NCBI GenBank assembly: GCA_905221605.1
Contig: CAJNDS010002311.1
Span: 27,501-91,500 of the forward strand
Source of the DNA: Symbiodinium natans
Taxonomy: Eukaryota > Sar > Dinophyceae > Suessiales > Symbiodiniaceae
Length of the DNA stretch: 64,000 nucleotides
Direction of reading: 5' to 3'
In this document: positions 39,400 through 49,599 of the stretch, piece after piece
Layout: each line of letters begins with the position of its first letter
How positions within the stretch are numbered: position 1 is the stretch's first letter
Program-made: the position numbers and the translations under genes
Notes under the pieces: generated by a model
Told to the model about the DNA's origin: nothing
Databases searched by the model: none
The model's input: the letters and a program-made list of their open reading frames with translations, nothing else

Positions 39400-39450
39400 C
39401 CCTAAACCCTAAACCCTAAACCCTCAACCCTACACCCTAAACCCTAAACA
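39400..39450 (-). repeat. CCCTAAA block
   Basis: Seven units, some variant, directly before a family G element. Confidence 0.92.
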
Positions 39451-39454
39451 CAGT

Positions 39455-39561
39455 AGACCTAAGAATAACCTCGGAATAGACTGGGTGCCCTTCTTGGTTT
39501 ACAGGGGCTTCTAAGAGAACCCAAACCCCAAAAAGAGGGAATCGAGCCTACTCTGGGTGCG
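39455..39561. mobile_element. Family G element
   Basis: AGACCTAAGAATAACCTCGG left, GGTTTACAGGGGCTTCTAAG inside, GAGCCTACTCTGGGT right. No telomeric insertion. Confidence 0.8.
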
Positions 39562-40050
39562 AGGAATAGAAACTAGGAATACAAACTCGAACGGCTGATT
39601 CACAAATCCTTCGGATCCCCTCGCCTGGCCCCCCTCTCTTCTTGCCCTTAACCATAACAGCCAGAACTCAAGTTCCAAACGTTCCCGCAGCCTTTTCTCC
39701 TGGATTAAACGCTTTGTCGCTGTTTGGTCCTGCGCTTGCGACTCCTCTGACAAGGCCTTTGAAGTAGACATGACAAGCGCAGGCCCCAAACCCTCGAGCG
39801 CTAATTCACCCCCTGAAGCCGGCCCTAAATCAGAAAATGCATAATCAACCCTAAACCCTGAAATCATGTTCTGGAATCCATCAACCCCACAACCCTATCA
39901 ACCTCAGCCCGATGAGACTCTTAAAGACAGAAGCTCCCTTCCCTGAACCAACCCCGTAAGTCCATAAGACTGATGAACACCCTACTGTTCTTCGAAGCTC
40001 TTTTGACTTAGTATGTCTACTTAGTTTTTGCCCCATCATGAACCCCCTAT
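39562..40050. other. Unique DNA; open frame and family M arm
   Basis: A minus-strand frame (39511-39867) starts in telomeric repeat and includes a charged, helix-prone part (EESQAQDQTATKRLIQEKRL). It runs into the family G element, so it is doubtful as a gene. GAAGCTCTTTTGACTTAGTA at about 39995 is a family M left end. Confidence 0.35.
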
Positions 40051-40056
40051 AAGCCT

Positions 40057-40195
40057 AAACCCTAAACCCTAAACCCTAAACCCTAGACCCAAGAGCAACC
40101 GAGGAATAAAGGATGCAGTTTTGGATCCAGGGGGGCTTCTAAAGATACCCTAAACCCTAAACGAAGGGAATAAAAGGGCCGACTCTGGGTCCTAG
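40057..40195. mobile_element. CCCTAAA leader and family G element
   Basis: CCCTAAA units at 40057-40083, then GACCCAAGAGCAACCGAGGA ... GACTCTGGGTCC (40087-40192). A short CCCTAAACCCTAAA lies inside. Confidence 0.8.
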
Positions 40196-40199
40196 TATG

Positions 40200-40258
40200 G
40201 GTTTAGGGTTTAGGGTTTAGGGTTTTGGGTTTAGGTAGTCCTAAACCCTAAACCCTAA
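40200..40258. repeat. Short TTTAGGG-to-CCCTAAA junction
   Basis: TTTAGGG units (40200-40235) meet CCCTAAA units (40239-40258) with GTAGT between. A second, shorter head-to-head junction. Confidence 0.88.
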
Positions 40259-40419
40259 GTCAAAGGGCTTGCGCACATGCCTGGCGGCCTAGAAGCCCTG
40301 CTTCGCAGGAGCAGGAGAAGTGCCGTGCACGCTAGGCATGAAGGGCCAGGGTTGAAGGCTGTGGAGTTTATGGTTTCGGGCCGCACCAACCCTCCTAGTT
40401 CTAAAAAGGGCCGCCAAGG

Positions 40420-40530
40420 CCCGAACCCTAAACCCTAAACCCTAAACCCTGAATTTTAAACCCTAAACCCTGAACCCTGAGAACCTAAACCCTAAACCCT
40501 ACTAAACCCTAAAACCCTGAACCCTAAACC
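40420..40530 (-). repeat. Degenerate CCCTAAA block
   Basis: CCCTAAA with CCCTGAA, CCCTACT and TTTTAAA variants. Confidence 0.88.
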
Positions 40531-40617
40531 CAAGTCTTGTTCGCCAGAACATCTTCTGGGATTCCAGCGGGAGACGAATTCCTTGACGAGCTTTGGCGCG
40601 GCTAACTTAGGGATGCT

Positions 40618-40695
40618 GTAGGGTTTAGGGTTTAGGGTTTAGGGGTTAGGGTTTAGGGTTTGGGTCTAGGGTCTAGGGTTTAGGGTTTAGGGCTG
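40618..40695 (+). repeat. TTTAGGG block
   Basis: About ten units with TCTAGGG variants. Confidence 0.92.
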
Positions 40696-40890
40696 CAGGG
40701 ATCAACACCAAGAACAAGCTCCAAAACCCTAAACCCCTCAACCCTAAACCAAAGGCTCGGGCTGGCACGTCAGAGAAGAGGGTTTAGGGTTTCGGGTTTA
40801 GGGTTCAGGGTTGCGGGTTTAGGGTTCATAAGGGTTTAGGCTTCTGACCCCCAGAGTACCCTCAAACCCATAACCTTAAACTCTACACCC

Positions 40891-40998
40891 GCACCTCAAG
40901 AACACAACGCCTACTCTTCTTTGTAGGTTACCTAAGAATCCTACAAAGGGTTGTAGAATAAGAACATACAAACAGTAGGTGTGAGGTTCTTGAGGTGA
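40891..40998. mobile_element. Family J element
   Basis: GCACCTCAAGAAC and GTTCTTGAGGTG are perfectly inverted at the ends, and pairing resumes inward (CGCCTACT with AGTAGGTG). The 108 bp element has no coding capacity. Single copy here. Confidence 0.88.
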
Positions 40999-41236
40999 AC
41001 CCTATAAGTCCTTAAACTCTAAACTCCAAGCCCAGCACGCTGAACCCTCAACCCTCAACTACTAATATTGCCATGCACATGCGGCCACAAGGTTGGGGTC
41101 TAGGGCTGAAAGTTTAACTTTAGGGCCTGTGGGTTTATGGGTGTTTAAGGTCGAGGGGTCAGGGATCAAACTTTAGGGGTTTGGGCGTAAGGCTTATGAG
41201 ATTAGGGTTAGGGGCTTAAGGTTTAAGGGTTTAGGG

Positions 41237-41313
41237 AAAATTATTCCTGAACATGATCCCCTTAAACCCAATAAAGGAAAATACAAAAAACACATCCCAA
41301 GGGCCTACCTAAA
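41237..41313. mobile_element. Family D unit
   Basis: AAAATTATTCCTGAACATGA, CCCCTTAAACCCAATAAAGG and ACATCCCAAGGGCCTACC follow the consensus. Confidence 0.8.
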
Positions 41314-41319
41314 ACCGTA

Positions 41320-41420
41320 ATTAAACCCTAAACCCTAAACCCCTAAACCCCTCAAGCCCTAAAGCCCTAAAGCCCTCAAGCCCTAAAACCCTTAAACCCT
41401 AAACCCCTAAACCCTGTAGG
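41320..41420 (-). repeat. CCCTAAA block
   Basis: CCCTAAA, CCCCTAAA and AAGCCCTAA variants. Confidence 0.9.
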
Positions 41421-41499
41421 GTAAGGTTTCGGGTAGTTCAGCCGCAAGCTCGCTTTGCCGTAGCGAATTGGAATTCAGGGTTCCCCCCCCGGGACCATG

Positions 41500-41600
41500 G
41501 CCCTAAACCCTAAACCCTACACCCTAAAACCTAAACCCTAAACTCCCCCGAAAAGGGAATAAGGGTAGTACTACTGGGCATCCTAGACTCAAGACCGTTG
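41500..41600. mobile_element. CCCTAAA patch and family G fragment
   Basis: CCCTAAA at about 41502-41550, then CCCCCGAAAAGGGAATAAGG. Right half only. Confidence 0.5.
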
Positions 41601-41718
41601 CAGCTTCCAGGGCTCAGTGTGCTACAGGGGTTTGCCGGCATGTTCCTGCGATTTGCTAAACCCTAGACCCTAAACCTTGAACCCCAAACCCCAAACCCTA
41701 AACCCTAAACCCGAAACC

Positions 41719-41735
41719 GGGGGGGGGGGGGGGGA
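41719..41735. repeat. Poly-G run
   Basis: Uninterrupted G run of about 16 following CCCTAAACCCGAAACC. Confidence 0.9.
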
Positions 41736-41834
41736 AACCGCGGTCAGGTGCAAGTACCGTTCTCCGTGTCGGGAAGGCCGAGAGCAGATGTCGAAACCCT
41801 TCAGATTCCGACGCCCAGACCTGGGAGTGCTTAC

Positions 41835-42470
41835 TTAAGGTTAAGGGTTAAGGGTTTAGGGTTAAGGGCTTAGGGTTTACGGAGTTGTAGGGTAATGTTA
41901 TAGGGCTATAGGCGGCTACAGGCTTTAGCGTTGGGGAAGTAAAGCCTAGGGTTTCGGATCTGGAATGTAGGGTTTAGGGTAGAAAGGACTTGCTCCTTCT
42001 GATAGCTATTCGAAGGACTTGGGGTTAGGGCTTAGAGTTTAGGGTTTTAGGGTTGTGCTGCCCTAGAGATCAGATTGCTTAAGCGATCTTGCTTGCTGAT
42101 CGGGTCACAGTGTCGAGGTCACGAGAATAGGGAGTCTAAGCAGGCACCTACAAACCCTAAACCCTACAACCCTGAACCCTATGAAATGCTAGGCCTTGTC
42201 AGTTGGATGAAACCCTGTTTTATGACCCCTATAAGCCTTTTCGATAAGCCCGACTTTGTCAGCCCTATTCTTTCCCCAGTAGAACGTATATGTTATAAGC
42301 CCTACTAAGGCCTTGCTTGAAAACCCGAGACTTGAAGAGGCTTGCAGAAGAGTGCGGTTTTTAAGCCGTTTGCGGCCCGAACCCGACGAATTGGTTTAGG
42401 GTTTTGGGGTTCAGGGTTAATGGGGCTTAGGGTTCAGGGTTCAGGGCTTAGGGTTAATTGGAGGTTCAGG
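41835..42470. other. Unique DNA with degenerate TTTAGGG patches
   Basis: TTAAGGG units at 41836-41882 and TTTAGGG or TTCAGGG patches near 42385-42450. Frame 42075-42308 (+) has no recognised similarity. Confidence 0.5.
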
Positions 42471-43500
42471 CAATGGTATTTTATATTGCCCTTCTCAAAC
42501 CCTTCCAATTCCAAATAAGAGCGTACATTCCATCAGCAACAACCCACGATCCGACTTAGGTCAAACCCGGCTGGGAAGATGTCCTCAACCACCATTTCGC
42601 TGCACTCCATGCCAGCACCGCAAACACCGAAGCGACACCCTGAAGCCCAAACCTCCATGAAGCCTTAACCACTTTCCCAAGCCCTCAACCACACTCCCAA
42701 AACACCGACAACCTCCCAAAGCCCTAAACCCCTAAACCCGTAAACCCACAAATCCCAAGCCCCTAAGCACGGTTTGCGGCCAAACCCCAAACCTCAAGTC
42801 CTGACCCTCAGCCCAATGATGGATGTTTTCGGCTCAGCACCTCGATTTCGGCAGAGTGCTTGCGCGCACTCGGAACCTGAACCCCCCCCGCCCCGACCGC
42901 ACTCTGAAAATCTTAGGGTTTCGTACAGGGTTTCATTCGGAAGCGTAAGCCGTCAAAACCCGACACCCCAATAACGTTTAAGATTCCCACTACCGCATGT
43001 TTAAGGGTGCCGTACTTTGAGAGGACCCTTTAATACCCCAATTGAGTAGAACCCCACCTCCCCCCCCCCCCCCCCCCCCCTTCAAAAAACAAGGGTACCA
43101 GTAGGCTTGCACAGGCCCCATAAGTTAGGGCTGCACGACGAACTATTGCAGAGGTGCTGGTGCAGCATAGGAGCCTATGTAGCAGCGTTGCCAGGAGAAC
43201 GACTGGTGCGTTTAGGGGCCTACCCTGCCCCCAAACCCTTCATCTGAGCAATAAATATCCCTTGATACTTTAAACCATGGAACCCCGAACCCCAAACCCT
43301 GAATCCTACACCCCACAGCCTCAACCCCTTAACCCCCACACCCTGAACTCTGTAAACCCGACAAGGCTGCAAACCCTGAAGCCCCGCAACCCTGAAACCC
43401 TTGAACCCTCGAACCCTTAAACCCCTAAACCCTTGAACTCTTAAACCCTGAACCCCCTACAAACTCACCCGAAGTCCACAACCTTCGAGCCGGTGGGATG
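42471..43500. other. Unique DNA
   Basis: C run of about 30, broken once, at about 43047-43080 followed by A run. Degenerate CCCTAAA/CCCTGAA at 43280-43460. No gene recognised. Confidence 0.5.
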
Positions 43501-43544
43501 GGGTGGTTCAGGATTCAGGGTTCAGGGTGTAGGGTTAGGGTTTT

Positions 43545-43830
43545 GGGTTTAGGGTTTAGGGTTCAGGGCGTAGGGTTTAGGATTAAGGGAGGGGGAGGGG
43601 AATGGGGGGATGGGGCGTGGGGCGAGTGGCGAGGGGGGCGAGGGGGGTGGGGAGAGGGGTGGGGGGGTGGGGGTGAGTCTTTTTTGTTTTTTTTTGGGTT
43701 GTTTTCAAAAAAAGTCACCCCCCCCCCCCCCCCCCCCCCCCCCCTCCCCCCCCCCACTCGCCCACCCCCTCCCCCCATTCCCCCCCCCTCCCTTAATCCT
43801 AAACCCTAAACCCCAAACCCTGAACCCTAA
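43545..43830. repeat. Large G-rich/C-rich hairpin with telomeric ends
   Basis: Left arm runs from TTTAGGATTAAGGGAGGGGG (about 43576) through G-rich DNA to GGTGAGTCTTTTTTG. The right arm runs from CAAAAAAAGTCACC through C-rich DNA to CCCTCCCTTAATCCTAAA (about 43785-43803). Arms of about 120 bp pair imperfectly around a short T-rich loop, and outside them TTTAGGG on the left faces CCCTAAA on the right. Confidence 0.88.
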
Positions 43831-44062
43831 ACCCCAAACCCTAAACCCCCACCCCCGAGTCGAAACAAGGAGTTCCGAGCGTCCCGCAAGCGACCACGAC
43901 CCCCGGTGGCCTCGGAGTGTTTATTGAATTTAGATAGGGTTTAGGGATTTCAGGGTTTAGGGTTTAGTATTTCGGGGTTTAAGCAATTCAGGCAAAGAGA
44001 CTCAGGGTTTCAGGATTTAGGGTTAGGGATATTAGCGGCTTAGGGGCTCACGGGCTTGCTGC
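43831..44062. other. Unique segment between hairpin and family M
   Basis: Degenerate TTTAGGG at 43935-43975 and 44005-44035. No gene recognised. Confidence 0.5.
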
Positions 44063-44145
44063 GAAGCTCTTTTCACTAGAATCCACATAGCCCACCTTCC
44101 CAACCCTATTTACTATGTCAAAAGGGCTTGCAAGTAAAGTCCCTA
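44063..44145. mobile_element. Family M element
   Basis: GAAGCTCTTTTCACTAGAAT left and TATGTCAAAAGGGCTTGCAAG right form inverted ends; CCCACCTTCCCAACCCTATT is the family interior. Confidence 0.8.
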
Positions 44146-44489
44146 AACCCCAAACCCTAAACAAACACCTAAAAAGGGGCTTGAGAGATTCGTTTGGGGT
44201 TTTAGGGGTTGAGGGCTCCATGGGTTCCCTACCAGCGAAAGAGCTGGGGTGTAGTGTCGGGGTTTAGAGTTTCGGGATACTGAGGGATGTTAGGGGTTTG
44301 GATTTAGGGCTTAGGCATATTAGCAGTTTGGGGAGAGTAGGGTGTAGGGATTTAGGGGGTTTTAGACGAAGAAGTATCTGGTAATGGATGAAGGTCTTAG
44401 TCCCGTCATGGCGATCTGAGGTATAGCGCTTCAGCGATTGGGGGTTGGCCTACAGGTAGCCGAACCCGGTATTGGGCTTGGGGTGATTT
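44146..44489. other. Unique segment
   Basis: Scattered TTTAGGGG-like motifs only. Confidence 0.5.
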
Positions 44490-44715
44490 AGAGGATTTGG
44501 AGGATTTAGGGTTTAGGGTAGTTTAGGGGTTTAGGGGCTTAGGATTTAGGGTTTAAGGGTTTAGGGGTTTAGGGGTTTAGGGGTTTAGGGGTTTAGGGGT
44601 TTAGGGGTTTAGGGGTTTAGGGGTTTAGGGGTTTAGGGGTTTAGGGGCTTAGGGGTTTAGGGCTTTAGGGCTTTAGGGCTTTAGGGCTTTAGGGCTTTAG
44701 GGCTTAGGGGTGTAG
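44490..44715 (+). repeat. TTTAGGGG array ending in CTTTAGGG
   Basis: About 12 TTTAGGGG units then six CTTTAGGG units, two successive homogenised 8-mers. Confidence 0.94.
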
Positions 44716-44864
44716 GGCAAGGTATTGAGCTCTACGAACCTGAGCCCCAAACCCTGCGTCCGCAACTCGACAACTAGAAGCCTGCGCAAACAACCCGCAG
44801 CCCTTGGGACTTCTAAACTGCTTAAGGATTTCTGAACCCTAAACCCTCACTCAACCCCAGAACC

Positions 44865-44975
44865 CCCCAAACCCCCCAAACCCCCCAAACCCCCCAAACC
44901 CCCCAAACCCCCCAAACCCCCGAAAACCCCCCAAACCCCCCAAACCCCCCAAACCCCCCAAACCCCCAAAACCTC
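44865..44975 (-). repeat. CCCCCCAAA array
   Basis: About 12 copies of the 9-mer CCCCCCAAA, far from the canonical unit but flanked by CCCTAAA. Confidence 0.94.
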
Positions 44976-45054
44976 CAAACCCGATGAGGTACTGATTCAG
45001 GGCTTCGGGCCTAGTAAACCCTGACCCCCAAAAACCAAAGGAACAACAGACCCT

Positions 45055-45180
45055 AAAGGCCTAAACCCTAAACCCAAACCGCAAACCCTAAACCCTAAAC
45101 CCCAAACCCCAAACCCCAAAACCCTAAACCCTAAACCCCAAACCCCACACCCCAAACCCGGTAACCCCAAAACCCCAAAA
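45055..45180 (-). repeat. CCCTAAA/CCCCAAA block
   Basis: Mixed canonical and CCCCAAA units. Confidence 0.9.
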
Positions 45181-45271
45181 GCTCAGCCCGCGGCCGCGTC
45201 ACCTTGATGAACGGCTCGAGGGGTTGCCGGCCCTGGGGCTCCTTTCAGGGCTCTTATAAGGCCTGATGCCT

Positions 45272-45386
45272 TGGGGTTTAGGGTTTAGGGTTTAGGGTTT
45301 GGGGTTTAGGGTTTACGGTTGATAAAGGGTTTAGGGTTTAGGGTTTAGGGTTTAGGGTTTAGGGTTTAGGGTTTTGGGTTTAGGGC
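45272..45386 (+). repeat. TTTAGGG block
   Basis: About 14 units, broken once by TTGATAAAGGG. Outward-facing with the block at 45055 across about 90 bp. Confidence 0.93.
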
Positions 45387-45660
45387 GCCTCGCCGCGCAG
45401 CGCCAGTAGCTACCATGCGGAAATGGCGCCGTGCACACCCAGGGGTGTGACGGGGGCGGCATGTCACACGAAGGCATACATTTTGCATTCAGTCCAACAA
45501 GTTTCATTGGTGCTCGGCTTCTCCCCCCCCCCCCCCCCCGGCTGTGAGTTTCAGGATTTGGGGCTGCGACCCCTATACTTCTCCTGAGACCCCCAACACC
45601 CTACTACACCCCCCTTCTACACCCCCCTTAGACCCCCTACAACCCCCATTCTGTCAGAAG
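45387..45660. other. Unique segment with poly-C run
   Basis: C run at about 45523-45539 followed by CTACACCCCCCTTCTACACC-like short repeats at 45600-45650. Confidence 0.6.
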
Positions 45661-45768
45661 CCCTAAACCCTACCTAAACCCGAAACCCTAAACCCTAAAG
45701 CGTAAACAACCCTAAACATCCCTAAACCCTAAACCCCAAACCCTAACCGTAACCCTAAACCCCAAGCC
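45661..45768 (-). repeat. Degenerate CCCTAAA block
   Basis: CCCTAAA with CCCGAAA, ATCCCTAAA and CCGTAACC variants. Confidence 0.88.
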
Positions 45769-45894
45769 CCCCAGTTGCTCTCCTTCAGAGGACTGGCTGC
45801 CCGTACGTGGCGTCGGAGACTACCAGGGGTCGGGCCTGAGGCGAAGGAAGCCTCCTCCACTACTGCGGAACTTTGAGTGCCTAGATACATCATG

Positions 45895-46080
45895 CAGGGT
45901 TTAGGGTGTAGGGTTTAGGGTTTAGGGTAGCGTTTAGGGCTTAGGGTTTAGGGTTTAGGGTTTAGGCGCCCCCAAGTTACAAGTAGGGTTATAAGGGCCC
46001 TAAAGTGGGTTATAAGTCTTTTAGTTAGGGAATAACTTCCTTAACTCAAGCTAGCAGAGTAAAAAGGCCCCAATCGCCCA
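45895..46080. mobile_element. TTTAGGG block followed by family F element
   Basis: TTTAGGG at 45898-45966, then family F AAGTTACAAGTAGGGTTATA AGGGCCC (45973 onward). The right end, AAAAAGGCCCC near 46060, is decayed. Confidence 0.7.
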
Positions 46081-46126
46081 AGGATGGGAGCACAAAGCCC
46101 CCTGCAAAGGCGGCGTCTGCGGGGAC

Positions 46127-46192
46127 CCTAAACCCTAAACCCTAAACCCTAAACCCTAAACCCTAAACCCTAAACCCTAAACCTCAGTGGGT
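46127..46192 (-). repeat. CCCTAAA block
   Basis: Nine perfect units. Confidence 0.96.
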
Positions 46193-46234
46193 GGTGTGAG
46201 CAGGAGAGCCTGCAAACGGTCCCTCGCCCCTTAA

Positions 46235-46392
46235 ACCCGAAAACCCAAACCCTAACCCCCAAACCCTAAAACGTAAACCCCTAAACCCTAAACCCCCCAA
46301 ACCCCAAAACCCAAACCCTAAACTCCAAACCCCTAAACCCTAAAAACCCAAACCCTAAACTCCAAACCCCTAAACCCTAAGCCCCGAAACCC
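46235..46392 (-). repeat. Degenerate block with duplicated 45 bp segment
   Basis: AACCCAAACCCTAAACTCCA AACCCC occurs at about 46310 and 46347, a tandem duplication inside the block. Confidence 0.88.
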
Positions 46393-46678
46393 GCCCCATC
46401 TCTGTTCTGTACCTTCTCAGGTCTGGGCTGGGCCAATGCGACGCCGGCGTGCGAGGGTCGGGGGTCGCTGAGGGCTCCTGGGGTACATAGGTGGGTCTGG
46501 GGTTTGTAGGGATCAGGTCTTAGAGATGAGATGAGGTTTTAGGGTTCTGGGTTCTGGGTTTGGGGTTTAGATGGGTTTAGGCATCGGCGGCAGGAAAAAC
46601 ATTGCGATGCAAATGTCAGAACACTGCATACATAGGCTAAGATGACACGACTGATTACAAACAACAACCCTACAAGCC
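46393..46678. other. Unique segment
   Basis: GC-rich at 46420-46480. No gene or element recognised. Confidence 0.5.
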
Positions 46679-46679
46679 T

Positions 46680-46735
46680 GAACCCTAAACCCTAAACCCT
46701 AAACCCTAAACCCGAAACCCTAAACCTGAAATTTA
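46680..46735 (-). repeat. CCCTAAA block
   Basis: Seven units, the last two variant. Confidence 0.93.
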
Positions 46736-46819
46736 AACACTATAAGCTGAACGCCCGAAGCCCCAACCCTAAACCCAAAGCCCTCTGAAAGCTGGCAACA
46801 CTTGCCCAGTCTTGCCCAG

Positions 46820-46913
46820 TATCCCTAAACCCTAAACCCTAAACCTTTTAGGGTTTAGGGTTTAGGGTTTAGGGTTTAGGGTTTAGGGTTTAGGGTTTAG
46901 GGTTTAGGGTTTA
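46820..46913. repeat. CCCTAAA-to-TTTAGGG junction with no insert
   Basis: Three CCCTAAA units run through CCTTTTAGGG into nine TTTAGGG units: a tail-to-tail joint, the reverse of the 23404 junction. Confidence 0.93.
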
Positions 46914-47019
46914 GAGGTCAGGCACGGCCACTCCGTACGAGGGTGCTAGGGTATACTATTAGGCATCCTACGCCCTACCAAATCTCAATCCTAAACACCA
47001 TGCCAACCCGCGACCCGAA

Positions 47020-47125
47020 GCCCTAAATCCCTACACCCCTAAACCCCTAAAAACCCCTAAAAACCCTAAAACAACCCTAAAAACCCCTAAAAACCCCTAA
47101 ACCCTTAAACCTCAACCCCTGACCC
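47020..47125 (-). repeat. CCCCTAAA/ACCCCTAAA array
   Basis: Loose 8- and 9-mers of AACCCCTAAA. Confidence 0.88.
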
Positions 47126-47261
47126 CACTAGCCCCCACCCGAAAGGCCTAACCCCCGAAACCCTTGTTGGGACTCCTCAGTCCACCTTTCTGGGGACGGA
47201 AATGGTGAGGGCCTTGGCTGTTCCGGGCAGCGCGCGTGAGTATACTGCGGTTAGGGTTAGG

Positions 47262-47328
47262 AGTAGGGTTTAGGGTTTAGGGTTTAGGGTTTAGGGTTTA
47301 GGGTTTAGGATTTAGGGTTTAGGGTTCG
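47262..47328 (+). repeat. TTTAGGG block
   Basis: Nine units, one TTTAGGA variant. Confidence 0.94.
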
Positions 47329-47609
47329 AGCTGACGGGTTTAGGGCTCATAAGGGATGTGGCGCAGACACTCTTCAACAACAAGACATGTTACCCAATTT
47401 AGGTCCTGTTTAACGCTGCTTGAAAATAGATGCCCTGCTGGTGTAGCGCGTTGAATCACCTCCCGAATGCACAATTCACCCCGCCCCCGCCCACGTCTAA
47501 TAAATGCTTTAGTACAGCATCGTATGATAGAGTCGCAGAACATTGTCAAAATTAGTTGAGCACTAAACCCGACCTAAACCTAATGAACCCTGAACACTAA
47601 ACCCTAAAC
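47329..47609. other. Unique segment
   Basis: No telomeric array; a minus-strand frame at 47340-47549 is unrecognised. Confidence 0.4.
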
Positions 47610-47738
47610 TTGTGCGGCTGCGACGATGTGGGCTGTTTCTGCGAACCCCCTTGCCCAGCCTCACGTATGCAATGGCGGCCAACCCCCACCGTAGCTGGGC
47701 GGTGGTCACTACCGACCAGGATGCTCCTCTCTCTGCTT

Positions 47739-48080
47739 TCACTCGCGTTTGCGCCGTGGCAGCAACTTGGCATGGGTCATGCTCAAGGACAAGAAGTCAG
47801 CAGCATCCGGATCTCCACAGAAAAAATGGAACTCGATAGTGATGATGGAGTCGTCAATGACTATGGCTGTCAGCCAGTACTCTCGATTCGACAGCAGCCC
47901 CTCTCGCCGAGCCTTCCACGCTATGAACGCCAGCACTCCAATGTGCACAAGCCCGTTGATGAGCCCATTCAGCACATGCCGTTGGCACAGCTCTCCGAGT
48001 TGGCACACATACTTGCAGAAACGCGACCACAGCTTGCAGACGTTCTTGGCCAGCGGATTTCCAGAACCAGTGGCCGGCAT
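47739..48080 (-). CDS. Possible gene fragment, membrane-associated
   Basis: ATG at 48078-48080 opens a 113-codon frame. It has one plausible membrane helix (residues about 38-56, NGLINGLVHIGVLAFIAWK) between charged flanks, and a later hydrophobic strand (LTAIVIDDSIITIEFHFF). All six frames are unusually open across 47610-48140. A 159-codon plus-strand frame (47610-48089) is longer and contains a leucine-rich segment near its start. The minus frame is preferred because its hydrophobic pattern is protein-like, but either or neither may be coding. No family recognised. The segment is GC-rich and free of telomeric motifs, unlike its neighbours. Confidence 0.3.
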   Translation of the reverse strand: MPATGSGNPLAKNVCKLWSRFCKYVCQLGELCQRHVLNGLINGLVHIGVLAFIAWKARREGLLSNREYWLTAIVIDDSIITIEFHFFCGDPDAADFLSLSMTHAKLLPRRKRE

Positions 48081-48389
48081 TCACCCTAATCCACTCCCCC
48101 GAAAATTTAAATTCCCCTGGCCCGAAAACCCGTTCCCGTAGCCACCCGTTTCTAAAGCTCTACTGAATTAGGGGGGTGAAGGGGGGGTCAGAAGCCTGAA
48201 GCAGAAACCTGAAGCCTGACCTCTAAACCCTGACAATGAAAGCCCGAAACCCTAGGGTGTTTCGGGAAGGATGGGCTGCTTGTTCGGACAAACGATAACA
48301 ACTCCCTCTACTACTAAAACCACTTCGGGGATTTGGGGGGTTTGCATGCAAGGGAGCGAGGGGGGTTGAATACTAGGGCAAGGGATTAA

Positions 48390-48467
48390 ATTAAACCCTG
48401 AACCCTAGACCCTAAACCCTAAACTCGAAACCCTAAACCCTAAACCCTAGCCCTAAACCCTAAACGA
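48390..48467 (-). repeat. CCCTAAA block
   Basis: About ten units with ACTCGAAA and CCCTAG variants. Confidence 0.92.
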
Positions 48468-49160
48468 CGATTCTCAAAACTAGCCACAGGGCGTGGAGGG
48501 CGTGAGCGCGGCGCACTCCAGCGACGCGCGTCGGGGGATGCCAAGCTGCGGCGGGCCCCGCGGAAGCCGCGGTGAGGAGGAGCAGCCTTGCCTTGGGGCA
48601 TGCAAGTATGAATCTCACAGGATTTAAGGTTTAAGGTCTTGTTTTTTCTAAATTTTAGGTTCTACAAAGCCCTTACAAGCAAAGTTAGTATATCAGCGGG
48701 GCCCTACTTGTAGCATCCCAACCCTAAACCCTAACGCCTACAGCCGAGCCCCTGTACACATTATGGGCTGCACCCACATCTTCCCAGTTTTAGGGCTCAT
48801 TTGGTTCGCGAGGTGCCGCTGAGGGTGTGGTAGAGGTGCCGCGTTGGCTGGTTCCTCGGCTGTTTCTCTTTCCAACTCTCTTGAGAGGGCTTAGGGTTTA
48901 GGGATGAAACCCATTATAGGAATCTTTGCTAGGAACTTGCAAGGAAAAGGTAGGCTTTGGGCTGCTCAAGTACCGGTAGAGAAGGCAACAAGTGCTAAGT
49001 ACTTTCATTCTTTGTCACTACTCGCATCTTTCATATGGTGGTTGATCAACATACCTGTTCCCGGAGTACCCGTAGGATGGCCCTTAACACCCTCTGATAA
49101 GTATTCGTAAATTAGGGGATAGGATGAGGGTACCCTTGGGGATATAGACCCTCTCAATAG
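48468..49160. other. Unique DNA with family F fragment
   Basis: GCGGGGCCCTACTTGTAGCAT at about 48697-48716 is a family F end, paired weakly with TCTACAAAGCCCTTACAAGC at 48659. 48480-48600 is very GC-rich. Frame 48904-49110 (+, ATG, 68 codons) is unrecognised. Confidence 0.45.
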
Positions 49161-49162
49161 CG

Positions 49163-49235
49163 CCTACCTAGGACAAGCATGATCCTCTTAAACCTGACAA
49201 AGGGCAAATCAATAACACCCTAAATGGTTCCCCAA
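49163..49235. mobile_element. Family D unit, diverged
   Basis: GCATGATCCTCTTAAACCTG is the core; flanking motifs are altered. Confidence 0.6.
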
Positions 49236-49599
49236 GAAGGACCTTTCGATCAACCCTTGATGTCTACACTTTTCAAAAGCTCAAGACCACACACCTCCTG
49301 GAAACATAGTACGATCTTGGTTGCACACAACCCTTGTTTCATACATGAAACACAAAAACAAAACAAAACTCCTAAGAAAACCTTGGCAGAATGAAACAAG
49401 CTCATGGATCTGGGTTGGTGTAAGCCATTGGCTTCGTGCTGGAGCGGCGCGGGCGCGGGCGCGGTCCCGCGCGCACAGATCCAGCAGACCGCCGCCGCTG
49501 CCGCGTCGAGGGACCGGAGAGGTGATCGTCGCAGCCAGGCTCCCATAGTGGCTCCCCACAACCTTGGGGACTCATGTAGGCGCCTTAAGGATTGGAATT
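49236..49599. other. Unique segment, part GC-rich
   Basis: 49440-49530 is about 75% or more GC with a GCGGGCGCGGGCGCGG run. Four overlapping frames are open over it; none recognised. Confidence 0.4.

Noticed and set aside
39511-39867. 118-codon minus-strand frame as a gene
   Set aside because: It begins inside telomeric repeat and ends inside a family G element. Part of it looks protein-like, so it is described only as an unproven segment.
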